Of a stretch of 64,000 nt of DNA, positions 35,281 to 46,260 are shown one piece after another (within the stretch, counting starts at the first letter, position 1; each line of letters begins with the position of its first letter). The translations under genes were made by a program, and so were the position numbers. The notes below the pieces were generated by a model. The model saw only the letters and a list, made by a program, of their open reading frames with translations, was not told where the DNA came from and did not search any database. Origin of the DNA: Dillenia suffruticosa (taxonomy: Eukaryota; Streptophyta; Magnoliopsida; Dilleniales; Dilleniaceae); contig JAVTVX010000005.1 in assembly GCA_033439265.1 (NCBI GenBank), positions 7,574,001 to 7,638,000 on the forward strand, read 5' to 3'.

Positions 35281-37331
35281 ATGGAAAAAGTAGTAAGCAT
35301 CAGTGAGATTAAGAGCATAATGACACACAAAGAATTGGAAATCGCAGCGAAAGAAATGGGTTTAGGGGTTGATTTTTGTTTAAGGTTACCTAAAGGGGAT
35401 GAAAGAGCGAATCAAGTAGGAGAGAGATTCGTCCCGATGTATAAGGAGTATGTAAGATATGGTGTATGGGTGCCGTATTTAGGTCCTTTGTCGGTTGTCC
35501 TGAAAGGTTGGAATATATTTCTAACTTTGTTTATCCCTAGTGCATGGAGGCTAATAGTAGCTGTTGTCAGTTTAATAAGCTTTTGTTGGCTGAGACTTGA
35601 TTTTGAAATCCTGTTGTCTGTTTTTTGTCTAAGAAAGTGTGCAACTGGAGGTGCAAACGAGGATTGGTATTGTGTTCAATCGCGTAAAGAGTCTAATTGG
35701 AAGTTCTATTATAGGAAGACTCTTGATAGGTCGTGGAAGAGAAAGTTTTTCTTTGTGGAGTTTCTAAAGGAAAGTTTGATCCCGTTTATACCGGTAGATG
35801 GTGAACCTCTCATATTGGCCTCCAACCCATTGACTCCTCATTCTGTGCATACTGATTTTGTGAAATCAGTTGGTAAATACTGTGTTGGAAGGGGCACTTG
35901 TATTTGGGTTGACACACTCATCCAGGATGAGATGTTAATGCTTGCTGGTCTTTTGTTAAATGAGAATGTGCAGATCGAAAGGTCAATTTTGGTACAGAAA
36001 AAAGCGATGGAAGTTGTAGACTCTTTAAGGTTTGCAGAAGCTGATGACCTGCAGAGAGTCACGACGATAAAAGAAATAAGAAATGTAATACAAAAAAGGC
36101 CAGAGGAGGAAGAAAGTCGGCCCGAGGAGCATACATTGCAAGAAACTTATTCTAGAAAGAAAAGAAAGCTTGTTTGGACATCTGGGAGCGAGGAAGGGGA
36201 TGAGAGTGAGGAGGTGAGAAAAGAAAGGGAACAGAGCGGTACCGTTGGCATTGCTGGTGAAAGACTGAAGGATTTGATCATTGACAGTGATGAAGGAAAT
36301 GATGGCCAGAATAATGCAGATCTAGGAAAAGAATTGAATGCAAGGACCATGGAATTGCTGGGAGAAAAAGAAGCACAGTTAGCAACTGAAATGTTAATTG
36401 TTCAAAGTGGCTCCAGCAGTGCTGTTGCGCCAATTGATGGGTCTAGAGATGCGAAACAGAAGGGAGTTGCTGCAAGCTGTGATCATCTACAGTCTTGCCA
36501 TTTTGATTTGGAAAAGGTTAGAAAGTTCGCGGATGGAATCAGTTTTACTCATAAGGAAAGTCTATTGAACCGATTATCCTTGGAAGAAGGAGAAGATGCT
36601 GTCATGAGTTCTTTGCTTCAAGTAGTTTTTTCATAGATGCTAACATTTTGTTGAAATACAATATATGATATATTTAATATAAGAATATAGTATGTGTGAA
36701 TTAAGAAATTTTTGATCTGTGTTTTTTTTTTAAAATTAGGCTGCCACATTTGTTCAATTTCAAAGCCTGCGAAAGACCAAAATAATAAATGAGATGCACG
36801 GGAAGTTGGAGGAGCAGTCTGGCTTGAACGCTGCAGATGGTGAAAGGATTGAAGAGTTGATCACAATGATAAAAAAGAAGGAAGGAATGTTAGAAACAAT
36901 AAAGGCAGATCTTCAATCATCGTATGAATCAGTGATGTAGCCATATCAGAATTCGAGAAGTTGAATACTATACTGAGAAAGACCGAAGTAGAGCGGTGGG
37001 CTGCTATAAAATTAGTAGAGGAGAGAGTAGAGGCTCTGAAATTTTCAGAGAAAAGGATCAAAGAATATGAAAGCAGGAATCAATAACTTGTGGACAAACT
37101 GTCAAAGGCACAAGATTTTATTTGTAGAGCTGGATTGGAGGAATCCTTTTTGGGTGGTAAGGATAATGACAATCCATCTGGATTGCAGCTAGAAGGTTTT
37201 GCTGGCTTTCTGAGTGAAGAAATCAACAATATGGGCTCTCGTGTTGCTTCTCTTTGAGAGGATTTGATTCGTTTGCACCAAAAAGGTGCTGGATCCCCTT
37301 CTGGACAAATGTCGTGAAGATTGTTCAGATT
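35281..37331 (+). pseudogene. Gypsy-type-transposase-like (PF04195-like) protein with coiled-coil tail, degenerate
   Basis: A first exon is open from an in-frame ATG at 35,167 to a GT donor after 36,621; the ATG at 35,281 (MEKVVSISEIKSI) is the more likely start. The segment with VPMYKEYVRYGVWVPYLGPL, a hydrophobic stretch, then NWKFYYRKTLDRSWKRKFFFV has the layout of the plant 'putative gypsy type transposon' domain found in many element-linked proteins. A charged region (SGSEEGDESEEVRKERE) follows. Exon 2 begins after TTAG at 36,739 and encodes a coiled coil (KTKIINEMHGKLEE, WAAIKLVEERVEALKF) ending SPSGQMS, but it contains a frameshift near 36,935 and in-frame stops near 37,084 and 37,257. 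No RT, integrase or transposase catalytic site is visible, so the protein's role in mobility is unknown. Confidence 0.5.
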
Positions 37332-37879
37332 GTCTAAAATTTTGGTTGGAACTCTTTCGTATTTCTTGAGGACGATGTAAACTTTTTGCAAACTATTTTG
37401 AGTTTTTCATTTTTTTTACCCTTCCCTTTAGGAGTTTTTTTTTTTTCTTTTTCTTTGTGGTATAAAGCGATTGCATGATTAGATAAGTAGATGTTAGGCT
37501 GTCTTGTATGACGAACATATGAAAACAGCATGAGAAATCTATTTTTGGTCCCTTCTTTCTTTTATTTTTGTATGTTCGTTGTGGCCAGTTGTGGTTGACA
37601 GCGGAAGTAGATGAATATTGGAAGTTAGAAGCAAAGAGTTTTTCATTTTTTGTTATCTCCTTTTTATTTATCATTTTGGTGTTCTTGCAAGGTAGTCTTG
37701 TGGCAGTTATGCGTTTCTTTGATTTTGTTTTGCGGTGTTGTGTTGTTTGTGTGATCCTGGTTGCCCTTTCTTACGGTTGAGTTTCTGTAATTTTGGTTTG
37801 CTAAGGGTTCTCTAGGTTTGTGTTTGGAAAGTAGTTTAGTGTGTGCTAGTTTCTCGTCCTATCATATGTTTAATATAAT

Positions 37880-38180
37880 GGATTAAGTAGTTTATTGGTT
37901 GGTATTCAATCAGAGAAATTTTAAATCAAAGTGTTAGAAAACGTAGGTTATGCTCCAAAGGTCAAAAAGTAGTCAAACAAAGTTATTGCTAGAATCTTTT
38001 TTTTTTTTGTAAATTATTTTTTTGTCGCTACACGTTCAGAACCACGTAGTTCTGCAATGAGCAGAACAATATCATGGTTCTACGGATCATAGAATGACAA
38101 GGTGGTTTTGTGTTTAGTAGGATGGCAATGTGGCTCGTCCTAGTTAACCGAATTGAGCATTGTGCTCTGGTGATGAGCCA

Positions 38181-38219
<39 letters not shown>

Positions 38220-38530
38220 TTTTTTTCGCTTTCTGCTTTGTTTAGGATTCACATGGAAAACACATGTAATTGATTTAAAAAATTTTATATTGTTTTTATC
38301 TGTATAAAACAATCTTGAAACCGTCAATTTTTTCTTCTCTGAGTTGTTTTGACGTAAACGATTCTTGAAATTTTATATATGACTTGGTTGTGTGAAGTAA
38401 ACATAATATTCTCTTTTCAATTTTTTTTACAATTGCGAGTGAGGGTTAGGATTTATTAAAAAATATAATTTGTCAAACAATCCAACTATTGAAATAATAT
38501 AATAATATCAAAAATAAATCGAACTGTGTT
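37880..38530. repeat. Copy A of a three-copy module flanking the Copia insertion
   Basis: Contains GTTAGAAAACGTAGGTTATG, a GCAGAAC cluster (38,035-38,110), a (TA)n run (38,181-38,217), CATGGAAAACACATGTAA and GAGGGTTAGGATTTATTAAAAAATATAA. Diverged copies lie at 41,590-42,160 and 42,480-42,900. Confidence 0.7.
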
Positions 38531-38535
38531 ATATT

Positions 38536-38752
38536 TGTTATAAATGACCATTTATTGTGGATGTCTATTCATATGAGTGACTTTTCAAATGAATGAACAA
38601 ATTCAATAATGACCATTGGCTTTTGAGTTACTCTTTAATGACATGACAACTTTTGGGTTTTGGGTATACTTGTGATCATTAAAATTTTTTGGGTTATTAT
38701 ATTAATGGAAGTGTCTTTTTATTGTTTTTCAAAATTCCTATAAATAGGCATC
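38536..38752 (+). repeat. 5' LTR of the Copia element, 3'-truncated
   Basis: About 217 bases match the first two thirds of the 3' LTR (41,215-41,529), including ATTGTGGATGTCTATTCATA and the TATAAATA box. It then joins reverse-transcriptase sequence abruptly at GGCATCTTG. Confidence 0.85.
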
Positions 38753-38755
38753 TTG

Positions 38756-39127
38756 CATATTTATATGGTGCACTAGATAATGACATATACATGAAAGTCC
38801 CAGAAGGACTAAAGATGCCAGACGCATGCAATTCTCGAGAATTATATTCTATTAAATTACAAAGATCTTTGTATGGTTTAAAACAATCAGGGCGAATGTG
38901 GTACAATCGTCTTAGTGAATATTTGTTGAAGGAGGGTTATACAAATAACCATATTTGCCCATGTGTTTTTATAAAGAAGTCTGGACATAGTTTTATAATA
39001 ATCGCTGTTTATGTTGATGACTTAAATATTATTGGCACTCCTGAAGAGATCTCTAATGCAATAAATTATTTAAAGAAAGAGTTCGAAATGAAAGATCTCC
39101 GTAAAACTACATTTTGTCTCGGCTTGC
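38756..39127 (+). pseudogene. Copia reverse-transcriptase fragment
   Basis: The frame reads LYGALDNDIYMKVPEGLK, SLYGLKQSGRMWYNRLSEYL and AVYVDDLNIIG. The last holds the YVDD catalytic motif of Ty1/Copia reverse transcriptase. It breaks off after CLGLQFE at the GC-rich insert. Only the middle of the domain is present. Confidence 0.85.
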
Positions 39128-39435
39128 AGTTCGAGTGGGGGACAAATGGGCAAGTCACGGGTTCGAGTCGTGGATGCTGCAGCAAGACTCAAATTTCCAG
39201 ACTTGCATGGACAATACCTGGATATGGGGGCAGGCCGGTCGGGTGTGATCCCGCGGGGCCTCACATAAAAAGGCGCCTTTTTTATGAGAGGCTACCCCCC
39301 TCGGGCGAGTACCTTCACTCAAGGTATTGTCTCTGTAGGCCGGCCATTCGACCCTTCGCATCCCTGCAGGGCCTTGGCGTCGAACCCGCAACCTACTCCT
39401 TTACACCCCCCTCAGGAGGTCGCCTCTCACCAATT
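39128..39435. mobile_element. GC-rich SINE-like insert inside the Copia element
   Basis: About 300 bases, much richer in GC than the surroundings. GGTTCGAGTC at 39,159-39,168 is a tRNA-type B box within CACGGGTTCGAGTCGTGG, as in plant Au-like SINEs. A second B-box-like sequence lies in reverse at 39,378-39,389. It ends the reverse-transcriptase reading. A composite or foldback insert is also possible. Confidence 0.45.
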
Positions 39436-39439
39436 GATC

Positions 39440-40201
39440 AATAAATGGTTATTTATAACACTCCCCCTTGGATGTCTATCGTATAAAGAATATGCATCGT
39501 TAAAACCTTATTAGGGAAAAACCCAGTGGGACAAAAGCCCTAGTGAAGGAAAAAGAGTACATTCTTCTTTATACATGTATTTTGATAGAATACTCCCCCT
39601 GTTAAAGATATTACTTGATGTCTTATAAAGCCGCATTCCAATCTTATGGATCAACTTCTTAAATGCTGTAGTGGGTAATGCTTTTTGTGAATAAATCTGC
39701 AGGATTCTCGCTTGATTGAATTTTCTGTACGTCAATATCTCCACTTTGTAGTAAATCATGTGTAAAAAATAATTTTGGAGAGATATGTTTTGTTCTATCA
39801 CCTTTGATATATCCTCCCTTTAATTGAGCTATGCAAACTGCATTATCTTCATGAAGTATTGTTGGAATCCTTTTGTTTATTAACAAACCGCATGATTCTT
39901 GAATATGATTAGTCATTGATCTGAGCCATACACACTCACGACTTGCCTCATGAATTGCAATTATTTCAGCATGATTTGATGAGGTAGCAGTTATTGTTTG
40001 CTTCATAGATCTCCAAGATATTGCTGTGCCACCATATGTAAATACATAACCCGTTTGTGACCTAGCTTTGTGTGGATCTGATAGATATCCTGCATCTGCA
40101 TACCCAATTAATTGTGCATTTGGTTCATAAGGGTAAAATAGACCCATATCAATTGTTCCACGGAGATATCGAAAAATATGTTTAATTCCGTTCCAAGACA
40201 T
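39440..40201 (-). pseudogene. Copia RNase H and LTR junction, inverted copy
   Basis: Read on the minus strand from 40,201: GIKHIFRYLRGTIDMGLFY, SQTGYVFTYGGTAISWRSMK, ATSSNHAEIIAI and ILHEDNAVCIAQLKGGYIKG. These are Copia RNase H with its conserved acidic and SxAE-like region. An extra A in the run near 39,680 shifts the frame at the end (FTKSITHYSI instead of FTKALPTTAL). The segment runs into the polypurine tract and the first bases of an LTR near 39,450. It is opposite in orientation to the rest of the element. Confidence 0.85.
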
Positions 40202-40780
40202 GTTATTTGTTTAAAGGTGAAATTATACTAGTTATCCTTAACATTTGGATCCGATATCACAAATGGCATGTTAGTGTGGGTTATAAAATCGTCCTAAACA
40301 TTGTGATTTAATTACAAGTTCATAATTAGAGCCTTCTATTGGTATTGTAACAACTATGATCTTGAACTATTGCTACAATTTTGGAATGAGGATCAGGCTA
40401 AGTTTGACATGAATTATATCACATCTTTATATCATGTTAGATATGTGATATGTTCTTTAAAACTAATGGTTTTGTCATCTAATAGAGGTATTGGGTGAAA
40501 AGTAACAAATTCTAACAATTTTGTGCCTTTAATAGAGTCTAGTATGCTTCTGACTTTATCTCATTCAGTCTGTCTTACCACATACATAAATAAAAGTGAC
40601 TGGAAAAGAACTTAAAAGATGGTTTCCTACTAAATGATTACTTTCAAGGACCTTTTTGTTACCCATGCAAATATTAATAAGCTTTGCAAATTTAGACCCA
40701 AATGTTTATGCTAAATATGCTAGATTCAAACACAGGTTTATCTTTTTAAGTACTTTTCAACAAGCAACAGGCACTCAAAG
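40202..40780. other. Spacer between inverted Copia segments
   Basis: AT-rich sequence with no recognised Copia coding; no gene is visible. It forms most of the loop between two inverted arms. Confidence 0.5.
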
Positions 40781-40781
40781 A

Positions 40782-41064
40782 ATGCGGTTTGTTAATAAAC
40801 AAAAGGATTCCAACAATACTTCATGAAGATAATGCAGCTTGCGTAGCTCAATTAAAGGGTGGATATATCAAAGGTGATAGAACAAAACATATCTCTCCAC
40901 AATTATTTTTTACACATGATTTACTACAAAGTGGAGATATTGACGTACAGAAAATTCAATCAAGCGAGAATCCTGCAGATTTATTCACAAAAGCATTACC
41001 CACTACAGCATTGAAGAAGTTGATCCATAAGATTGGAATGCGGCTTTATAGAGACATCAAGTAA
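40782..41064 (+). pseudogene. Copia RNase H C-terminal fragment
   Basis: The frame reads ILHEDNAACVAQLKGGYIKG, TKHISPQLFFTHDL, ENPADLFTKALPTTALKKLI and ends GMRLYRDIK before TAA. It is followed by the polypurine tract AACAGGGGGAG at about 41,073. Its reverse complement is nearly the same as 39,450-39,893. Confidence 0.9.
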
Positions 41065-41214
41065 TATCTTTAACAGGGGGAGTATTCTATCAAAATACAT
41101 GTATAAAGAAGAATGTACTCTTTTTCCTTCACTAGGGCTTTTGTCCCACTGGGTTTTTCCCTAGTAAGGTTTTAACGAGGCATATTCTTTATACGATAGA
41201 CATCCAAGGGAGAG

Positions 41215-41529
41215 TGTTATAAATGACCGTTTATTGTGGATGTCTATTCATATGAGTGACTTTTCAAATGAATGAACAAATTCAAGAATGACCATTGGCT
41301 TTTGAGTTACTTTTTAATGACATGACAACTTTTGGCTTTTGGGTATACTTGTGATCATTAAATTTTTTTGGGTTATTATATTAATGGAAATGTCTTTTTA
41401 TTGTTTCTCAAAATTCCTATAAATAGGCATCTTTGTAATCTCATTTTGTATAATCAAATATAGAGAAATAAAATTATTCTTCTCTCATTCTCTCAAAAGT
41501 TCCTTATATTTTCTTGATATTTCACAACA
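41215..41529 (+). repeat. 3' LTR of the Copia element
   Basis: 315 bases from TGTTATAAATGACCG to CACAACA, with 5'-TG and 3'-CA ends, a TATAAATA promoter-like box at about 41,418 and an AATAAA-type signal (GAAATAAAATT) at about 41,464. Confidence 0.85.
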
Positions 41530-41589
41530 ATATTTGAATATTTGTATTTTGATATTTAAGATTCCATTATTGCTTCTATTAAGTGTTTA

Positions 41590-42160
41590 ATAGAATGCAT
41601 TCAATATTCTATCGGATGGTATTTAATGAGAAAGTTTTTATATCACAACGTTAGAAAACCTAGTTTGTGTGCAAAAGCTTAAAATATACCTGAATAATGT
41701 TATTCCTAATCATGTTATTTAATTTTTGTAAATATTTTTTTTGTCACTGTGTGTGGAGAACGACGTGGTTATGTGGGTCAGAGAACAATAAAGTGGTTCT
41801 ACATTTTATAGGGTCGAACAGGGTCCTTACATTAGTAGAACCACAGCATGGTTCCGCAAGTCGGAGAATCATAGTGCGGTTCTGTGCCTAGCCGAACAAC
41901 AATGTGCCCTGTTCTAATAAACCGGACGGAGCAGCGCGGGCTGGGTGACGAGCGGTGATTGTTTTTTTTTTTGTTTTGGTTTTTAGTTTAGGGTTGTCAT
42001 GGAAAATACATGTAAATGAATAAAAAAAATCTTATATTGTATTTGTCTGTATAAAATAAATTAACCCTTTGTTTCAAATTTTTTTAGAGTTGTGAAAAAG
42101 ATTTTCTTGTGTAAAATAAATACAATAATATTTTAAAATTTTTTTTAGAGTTCTGAGATA
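41590..42160. repeat. Copy B of the three-copy module, with GCAGAAC-type blocks
   Basis: Matches 37,880-38,530 in order: GTATTTAATGAGAAAG-TTT, GTTAGAAAACCTAG, a G/C-rich cluster with GTTCT and AGAAC blocks (41,755-41,910), CATGGAAAATACATGTAAA and TATTTGTCTGTATAAAATAA. Confidence 0.7.
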
Positions 42161-42479
42161 TTGTTAGGCATTATCTAAAACAGTAAACCGGTTCATAACA
42201 TAACTATTAAAATATTTTGATAACATTTTGAAAATTGAAAAGAACGTATATTATACTTAAATATATTTAGCTCTAAACTGTTTAATTAAATGGCTTTGGA
42301 TTTAAATTTAAGTTGTCTTCGTTAGCTTTTGTAAAATAAATCTATCTTTTTTAAAATGGAATCCTGACATTTGTATTTAACATGAAAGGTATAAAGTTTA
42401 TAGGGTAAAAAAAAAAAAAACGCAAAATGTTATACCTATATATATTTGATTTTTTTTAATTTTTTTGGCCGTTGTGAGG

Positions 42480-42900
42480 GCAGAACCACATGGTTCTGTG
42501 GGTTGTAGAACCACAAGGTGGTCTGGCGTGTCATTGAATGAGATGACGATGCAGAACCACTAAATAATTTAATAATCATTTGATGAAAATCTAGGAATAT
42601 GGAATTGATGATATATAATAAATGCGAACAATAAATGGTGCGAGAGGGAGAGTGAGAGAAAACAAATAAATTCATTTTGTTTTTTTAAGATTCTTCACGA
42701 CAGTCGTTTTTGCTTTGCTCTGCCTGTTTTATATTAAGCATGCTAAATAGTAATTTTTTTTGTGTTGTTTTGATGTAAATGATTTGTAAACTTTTATATC
42801 AGATATGTTTGGGTTAAAAAAAAACATGATAATATTTTTCCATTTTTTTTAAGTTGTAACAAAGGGTTAGGTTTCATAAAAAAAAATATAATGCGGTATT
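42480..42900. repeat. Copy C of the three-copy module
   Basis: Begins with GCAGAACCACATGGTTCTG (42,480), then a region with AATAAATGGTGCGAGAG and finally GTTGTTTTGATGTAAATGAT and AAGGGTTAGGTTTCATAAAA, which match the end of copy A. It is shorter than A and B. Confidence 0.6.
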
Positions 42901-43530
42901 TTTAATTGTAGGAAAATCAGAATCATTTCATTATTATAACATCATAGTAAAGTTATCATACATCATTTATTTAAAATATTTATGATATTTTTAAGCGTAA
43001 TCATCCATCCTTAACTTTTATTATTTTTAATAAAAGTATGAGTGGATTTTTTGTATGCGGAACAGCAAAATAGTTCTGCATTTTGTGGGGGCATAAACCC
43101 GTGAATACACAGAGTACATATGATACCAAGGGAAAGTATTCTCTACTCCGTAGGGATCGAAAATGACAATACAAAATATCATTTCTGATTCTGGAATGAA
43201 AACAAGGATATCATTATGATGGAGATCATGTTTCAGAACGAAAGTGTTCCGGTTCCTCCTAATATGTCTTCTTTGGATTCCAACTTGAAAAGACTATGTC
43301 CTGGTCTTTAAAATCATGGTGAGAGTTTTTTCAGCATTAACAAAATAGCGAATGAACCGAGGTATTTCCTAATCATTCAACAGGAAAAGAAGGAAAATGT
43401 CAATATCAAGAAAGGTGGGTGCTGAATTATAAAAGGAGATATGCATTACTAATTTATATAGTTCGGCCGCAGAAAATGCTTGATAAAAGCACATAGAATT
43501 GCAAACATCCTGGATACAATCAACTTTCAG
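42901..43530. other. Non-coding stretch left of Helitron relic 1
   Basis: AT-rich. GTTCTGC-type fragments near 43,070; the rest shows no gene. Confidence 0.4.
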
Positions 43531-43550
43531 CGATGTACAAATGACTTCTT

Positions 43551-44120
43551 TTAATAGTGAACCATCTTCTTGTCCTGGAGATCAATATTCAAGTAAAGAA
43601 TAAATACGGTTATATATATATATATATATTTACGTATATATATAGTATGATGATTTATAAAGGAAAATCTAAAATATCCGAAACCATGCTGTTGTAGGAT
43701 ACTGGATAACGGAGTTGTCCAGTTTAGGTAAACTTGTTTTTGGAATTCACAGAAATGAATGATATCAAAGACAAGATTTCCAACGTGTCTAACAAATAAG
43801 GCGTGGTGTTCTTTAATAAGATTGCTATCAAGATATTCTGCTGGTGCATCTTCATAGAGGTTGTTTGTGATAGGAAAGGTCCAATTATGCATTTCATGTC
43901 TGAATGTAATTGTATTTTGACCGTGCTGTTCTAGAAGCATTCGAAACTGTGCAGGCAAAAGCGGCGTTTTTTATGTAAAGAGAATTAACAAATGTTTTGT
44001 TCTGATTTGTATGAGATGATAAAAGCTATATGAATCATACAAAACATGCTACACAAGAAGTGGATACCTGGTCTTTCCTGTAGCGTAGGAAAAAGCAGCA
44101 TGATTGTAAATCAGCATTTT
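43551..44120 (-). pseudogene. Possible B3-like DNA-binding domain fragment
   Basis: On the minus strand an upstream piece (LQSCCFFLRYRKDQ, about 44,060-44,110) may splice to LLPAQFRMLLEQHGQNTIT and then FRHEMHNWTFPITNNL and HVGNLVFDIIHF. The pattern of a P-xx-F helix, a strand pair with W-x-(F/V), and a late G-x-VF resembles plant B3 DNA-binding domains. Similarity is faint and there is no full domain. If real, it would be a captured or companion gene of Helitron relic 1. Confidence 0.3.
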
Positions 44121-44639
44121 GTGGATTTGAAAGCATAGCCATTGTTTTTTTTTCACTGTAGAGTTACAATACAACCTTGGTTGTTTGAGTGGCCAGTTTT
44201 TTTTTTTCACGCTTGAAGAAGAAACGTTGTGATAAATTATAGAGGGTAGCCAGAAGAAAGGATAAAGATGAATAACAAGCAGCTGTAAAGGGCAGAATAT
44301 ATTTTGTTTTGCAGTAACCCGTGAACACTTTTTCTCCCTTTTTTTTGCTTGATTTGATTTGTCTTGGAAAAAGTTTTATATGCCTCTATCAGAACATTCG
44401 TTTTATGTAGTTGGGCAGGGAAAGCGACCCTTGTCACATTAATAATTTTGATGAAACATGTTTATATAAATGATAATAAATAGGAACTAATTAGTGATTA
44501 TAGACTAATAGTCTTGCAAATTGAGTTTTCAGTAGAAAGTCAAAAAGGATTGATTTAATGGAATACATAACGAGTGGCATAGTTTCATGAAGGGAAAAAA
44601 AGATATAAATAAGTTAGCCTGACACCTCCTGGCTACCTC

Positions 44640-46180
44640 CCTGAAAGAGGAGCAGTTGAGTTTAGTTTTTCTTTTTTGGGAACATCGAGTTGTGTGGATT
44701 TGGAAGGTTCTCCGCTCTTTATGTCATCGTCCTGCATGTTATCAAACTTATGAAGCGGCTAAGTTTTGGGCGTGGATGAGGAAAGAGTTGTTTCTGAAAC
44801 CAGCCAAGCAGAATGATGAAGTCATCATATTATAGAAAGAGAAAGGAAGGTTGGGTTTCCCGGGAAAGAACAGAGGTCCCACCTGGTTCGTCTTTACCCA
44901 AAGTAATGGAAGATGAAGAAGAAGGGTGTTATATTCAGATGGATCAGAATAATATATAGCTGTGAATTGTTGTTTTAGTTGTATCATTTTGGATTGAATA
45001 GTTTTGATGTGTGATGTGAACAATTTTTTTTTTAAGTCCTCGTCAACAGCATTAACGGGGAGTTCAATGTTTATAAAAAAAGCATGATAAAAAATGATTT
45101 CAGTAAACTGGAAGTAAAATTTGTACAACATAGATCTTTTGTTTGGATGATTAATGAGTAATCGAAGTATAGTCAGTCTTTTAATTTTTGTAAATCATGT
45201 ATGAAAATCCTGGTGAAAATGTTCCGTTGCTTTAACAGTTGTGAATGTTAGTAATTTCTCCACTAACTTTCCAAAGACAGAGGCAGTTAATTTGGCAGCA
45301 TCATCTTGCAAATCAACATTAAAATGACATCCGTGAACAAGAAAATATATACATACATAAGTAGGAGATCAGAAACAAAGATATAATGGTTACAAGATCA
45401 TTGCAATGCTACAAGATCATTGCAATGCTTTAACAGCAAAGCGTGAACATCATGAAGCAGAAGCCAAATCTAATAAAGCGGTATAGAAATGTACCTTGCT
45501 CTGGTGGTACTTTTTTCTTTGTACGAATTGCATAGGAAGTCCACTTCAAAGGAAGCTGCTGTGAAGTGAAAGCAATCACTACAACCCATGTACGAATATT
45601 TGTGAAATATATGTTCAAAGGAGAGTTGCAGTTTTACCCATGCTGTGTGAAATTAGATCATAGAAGACACAAGTTTAATATAATGATTAGGAATAATTAT
45701 CTATATTTGAATATTCTTTTTTTTCCCCTAACAAAATACCTTGACCTTTTCTGATGCCATTAGATTACATATTTTAATTATTTTTTCATTTGGTCTGAAA
45801 GAGATATCAGGATTGTAGCAATCATATGTTTTATGGGCAACTACATATTCAAACAGTTTATTGTTTCTGAGTACTCTAGAAAAATACATAATAGGCTATT
45901 GATCGCAAAAACATCATATAAGGAAAATCCGTTCCTATGAAAATAATAAGTTAGAAACAGACACGACCACCTCTTGTTTCTAAAAATACCCAAAAATAAA
46001 GATCCATACCTCTGAATCCACAAAGATGTATTTTTGCTTATCCATTAGGGCGTTGATCGATGTTGTTAAATGTTCCTTTTCCTGGACTGTTATTTTGCAA
46101 GTCAGTTTTGTGTATAAGGAGTGATATCTTTTGCAAGAGAATAACCGTTCATCTTGAAAAAAATGGAGGAACAACAACAA
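44640..46180 (-). pseudogene. Replication protein A (RPA1)-like gene of Helitron relic 1, internally deleted
   Basis: Read on the minus strand: KLTCKITVQEKEHLTTSIN and DKQKYIFVDSE (about 46,010-46,110) begin the first OB fold. The sequence then jumps to NNKLFEYVVAHKTYDCYNPD and EKIIKICNL (about 45,760-45,880), AWVKLQLSFEHIFHKYSYMGC with a zinc-ribbon-like cysteine pattern (about 45,510-45,650), FNVDLQDDAAKLTASVFGKL (about 45,260-45,330), and a tail with ELPVNAVDEDLKKKLF (about 45,000-45,060). This is the order of a large RPA subunit, single-strand DNA-binding proteins that some plant Helitrons carry. The middle OB-fold exon present in relic 2 is absent here. Frames are short and broken. Confidence 0.65.
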
Positions 46181-46260
46181 AAATCGTTAGAATATAATAT
46201 TGAGAAAAAACTACCAAATAAGAGCAAATAAAAAATTTATATATACCTGAATGGTCAAAT

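Larger units (their letters stand above)
38536..41529 (+). mobile_element. Small rearranged Copia LTR retrotransposon with 5-bp target duplication
   Basis: The element starts TGTTATAAATGACC at 38,536 and ends CACAACA at 41,529. The five bases before it (ATATT, 38,531-38,535) repeat directly after it (41,530-41,534), the expected 5-bp target-site duplication. Inside are a truncated 5' LTR, a reverse-transcriptase fragment, a GC-rich SINE-like insert, an inverted RNase H/LTR-junction segment, an unrelated stretch, a direct RNase H end, a polypurine tract and a full 3' LTR. Gag, protease and integrase are missing, so it cannot move on its own. Confidence 0.85.

Noticed and set aside
39150..39180. 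tRNA gene at the GGTTCGAGTC box
   Set aside because: No cloverleaf or anticodon stem could be built around it; fits a SINE promoter box instead.
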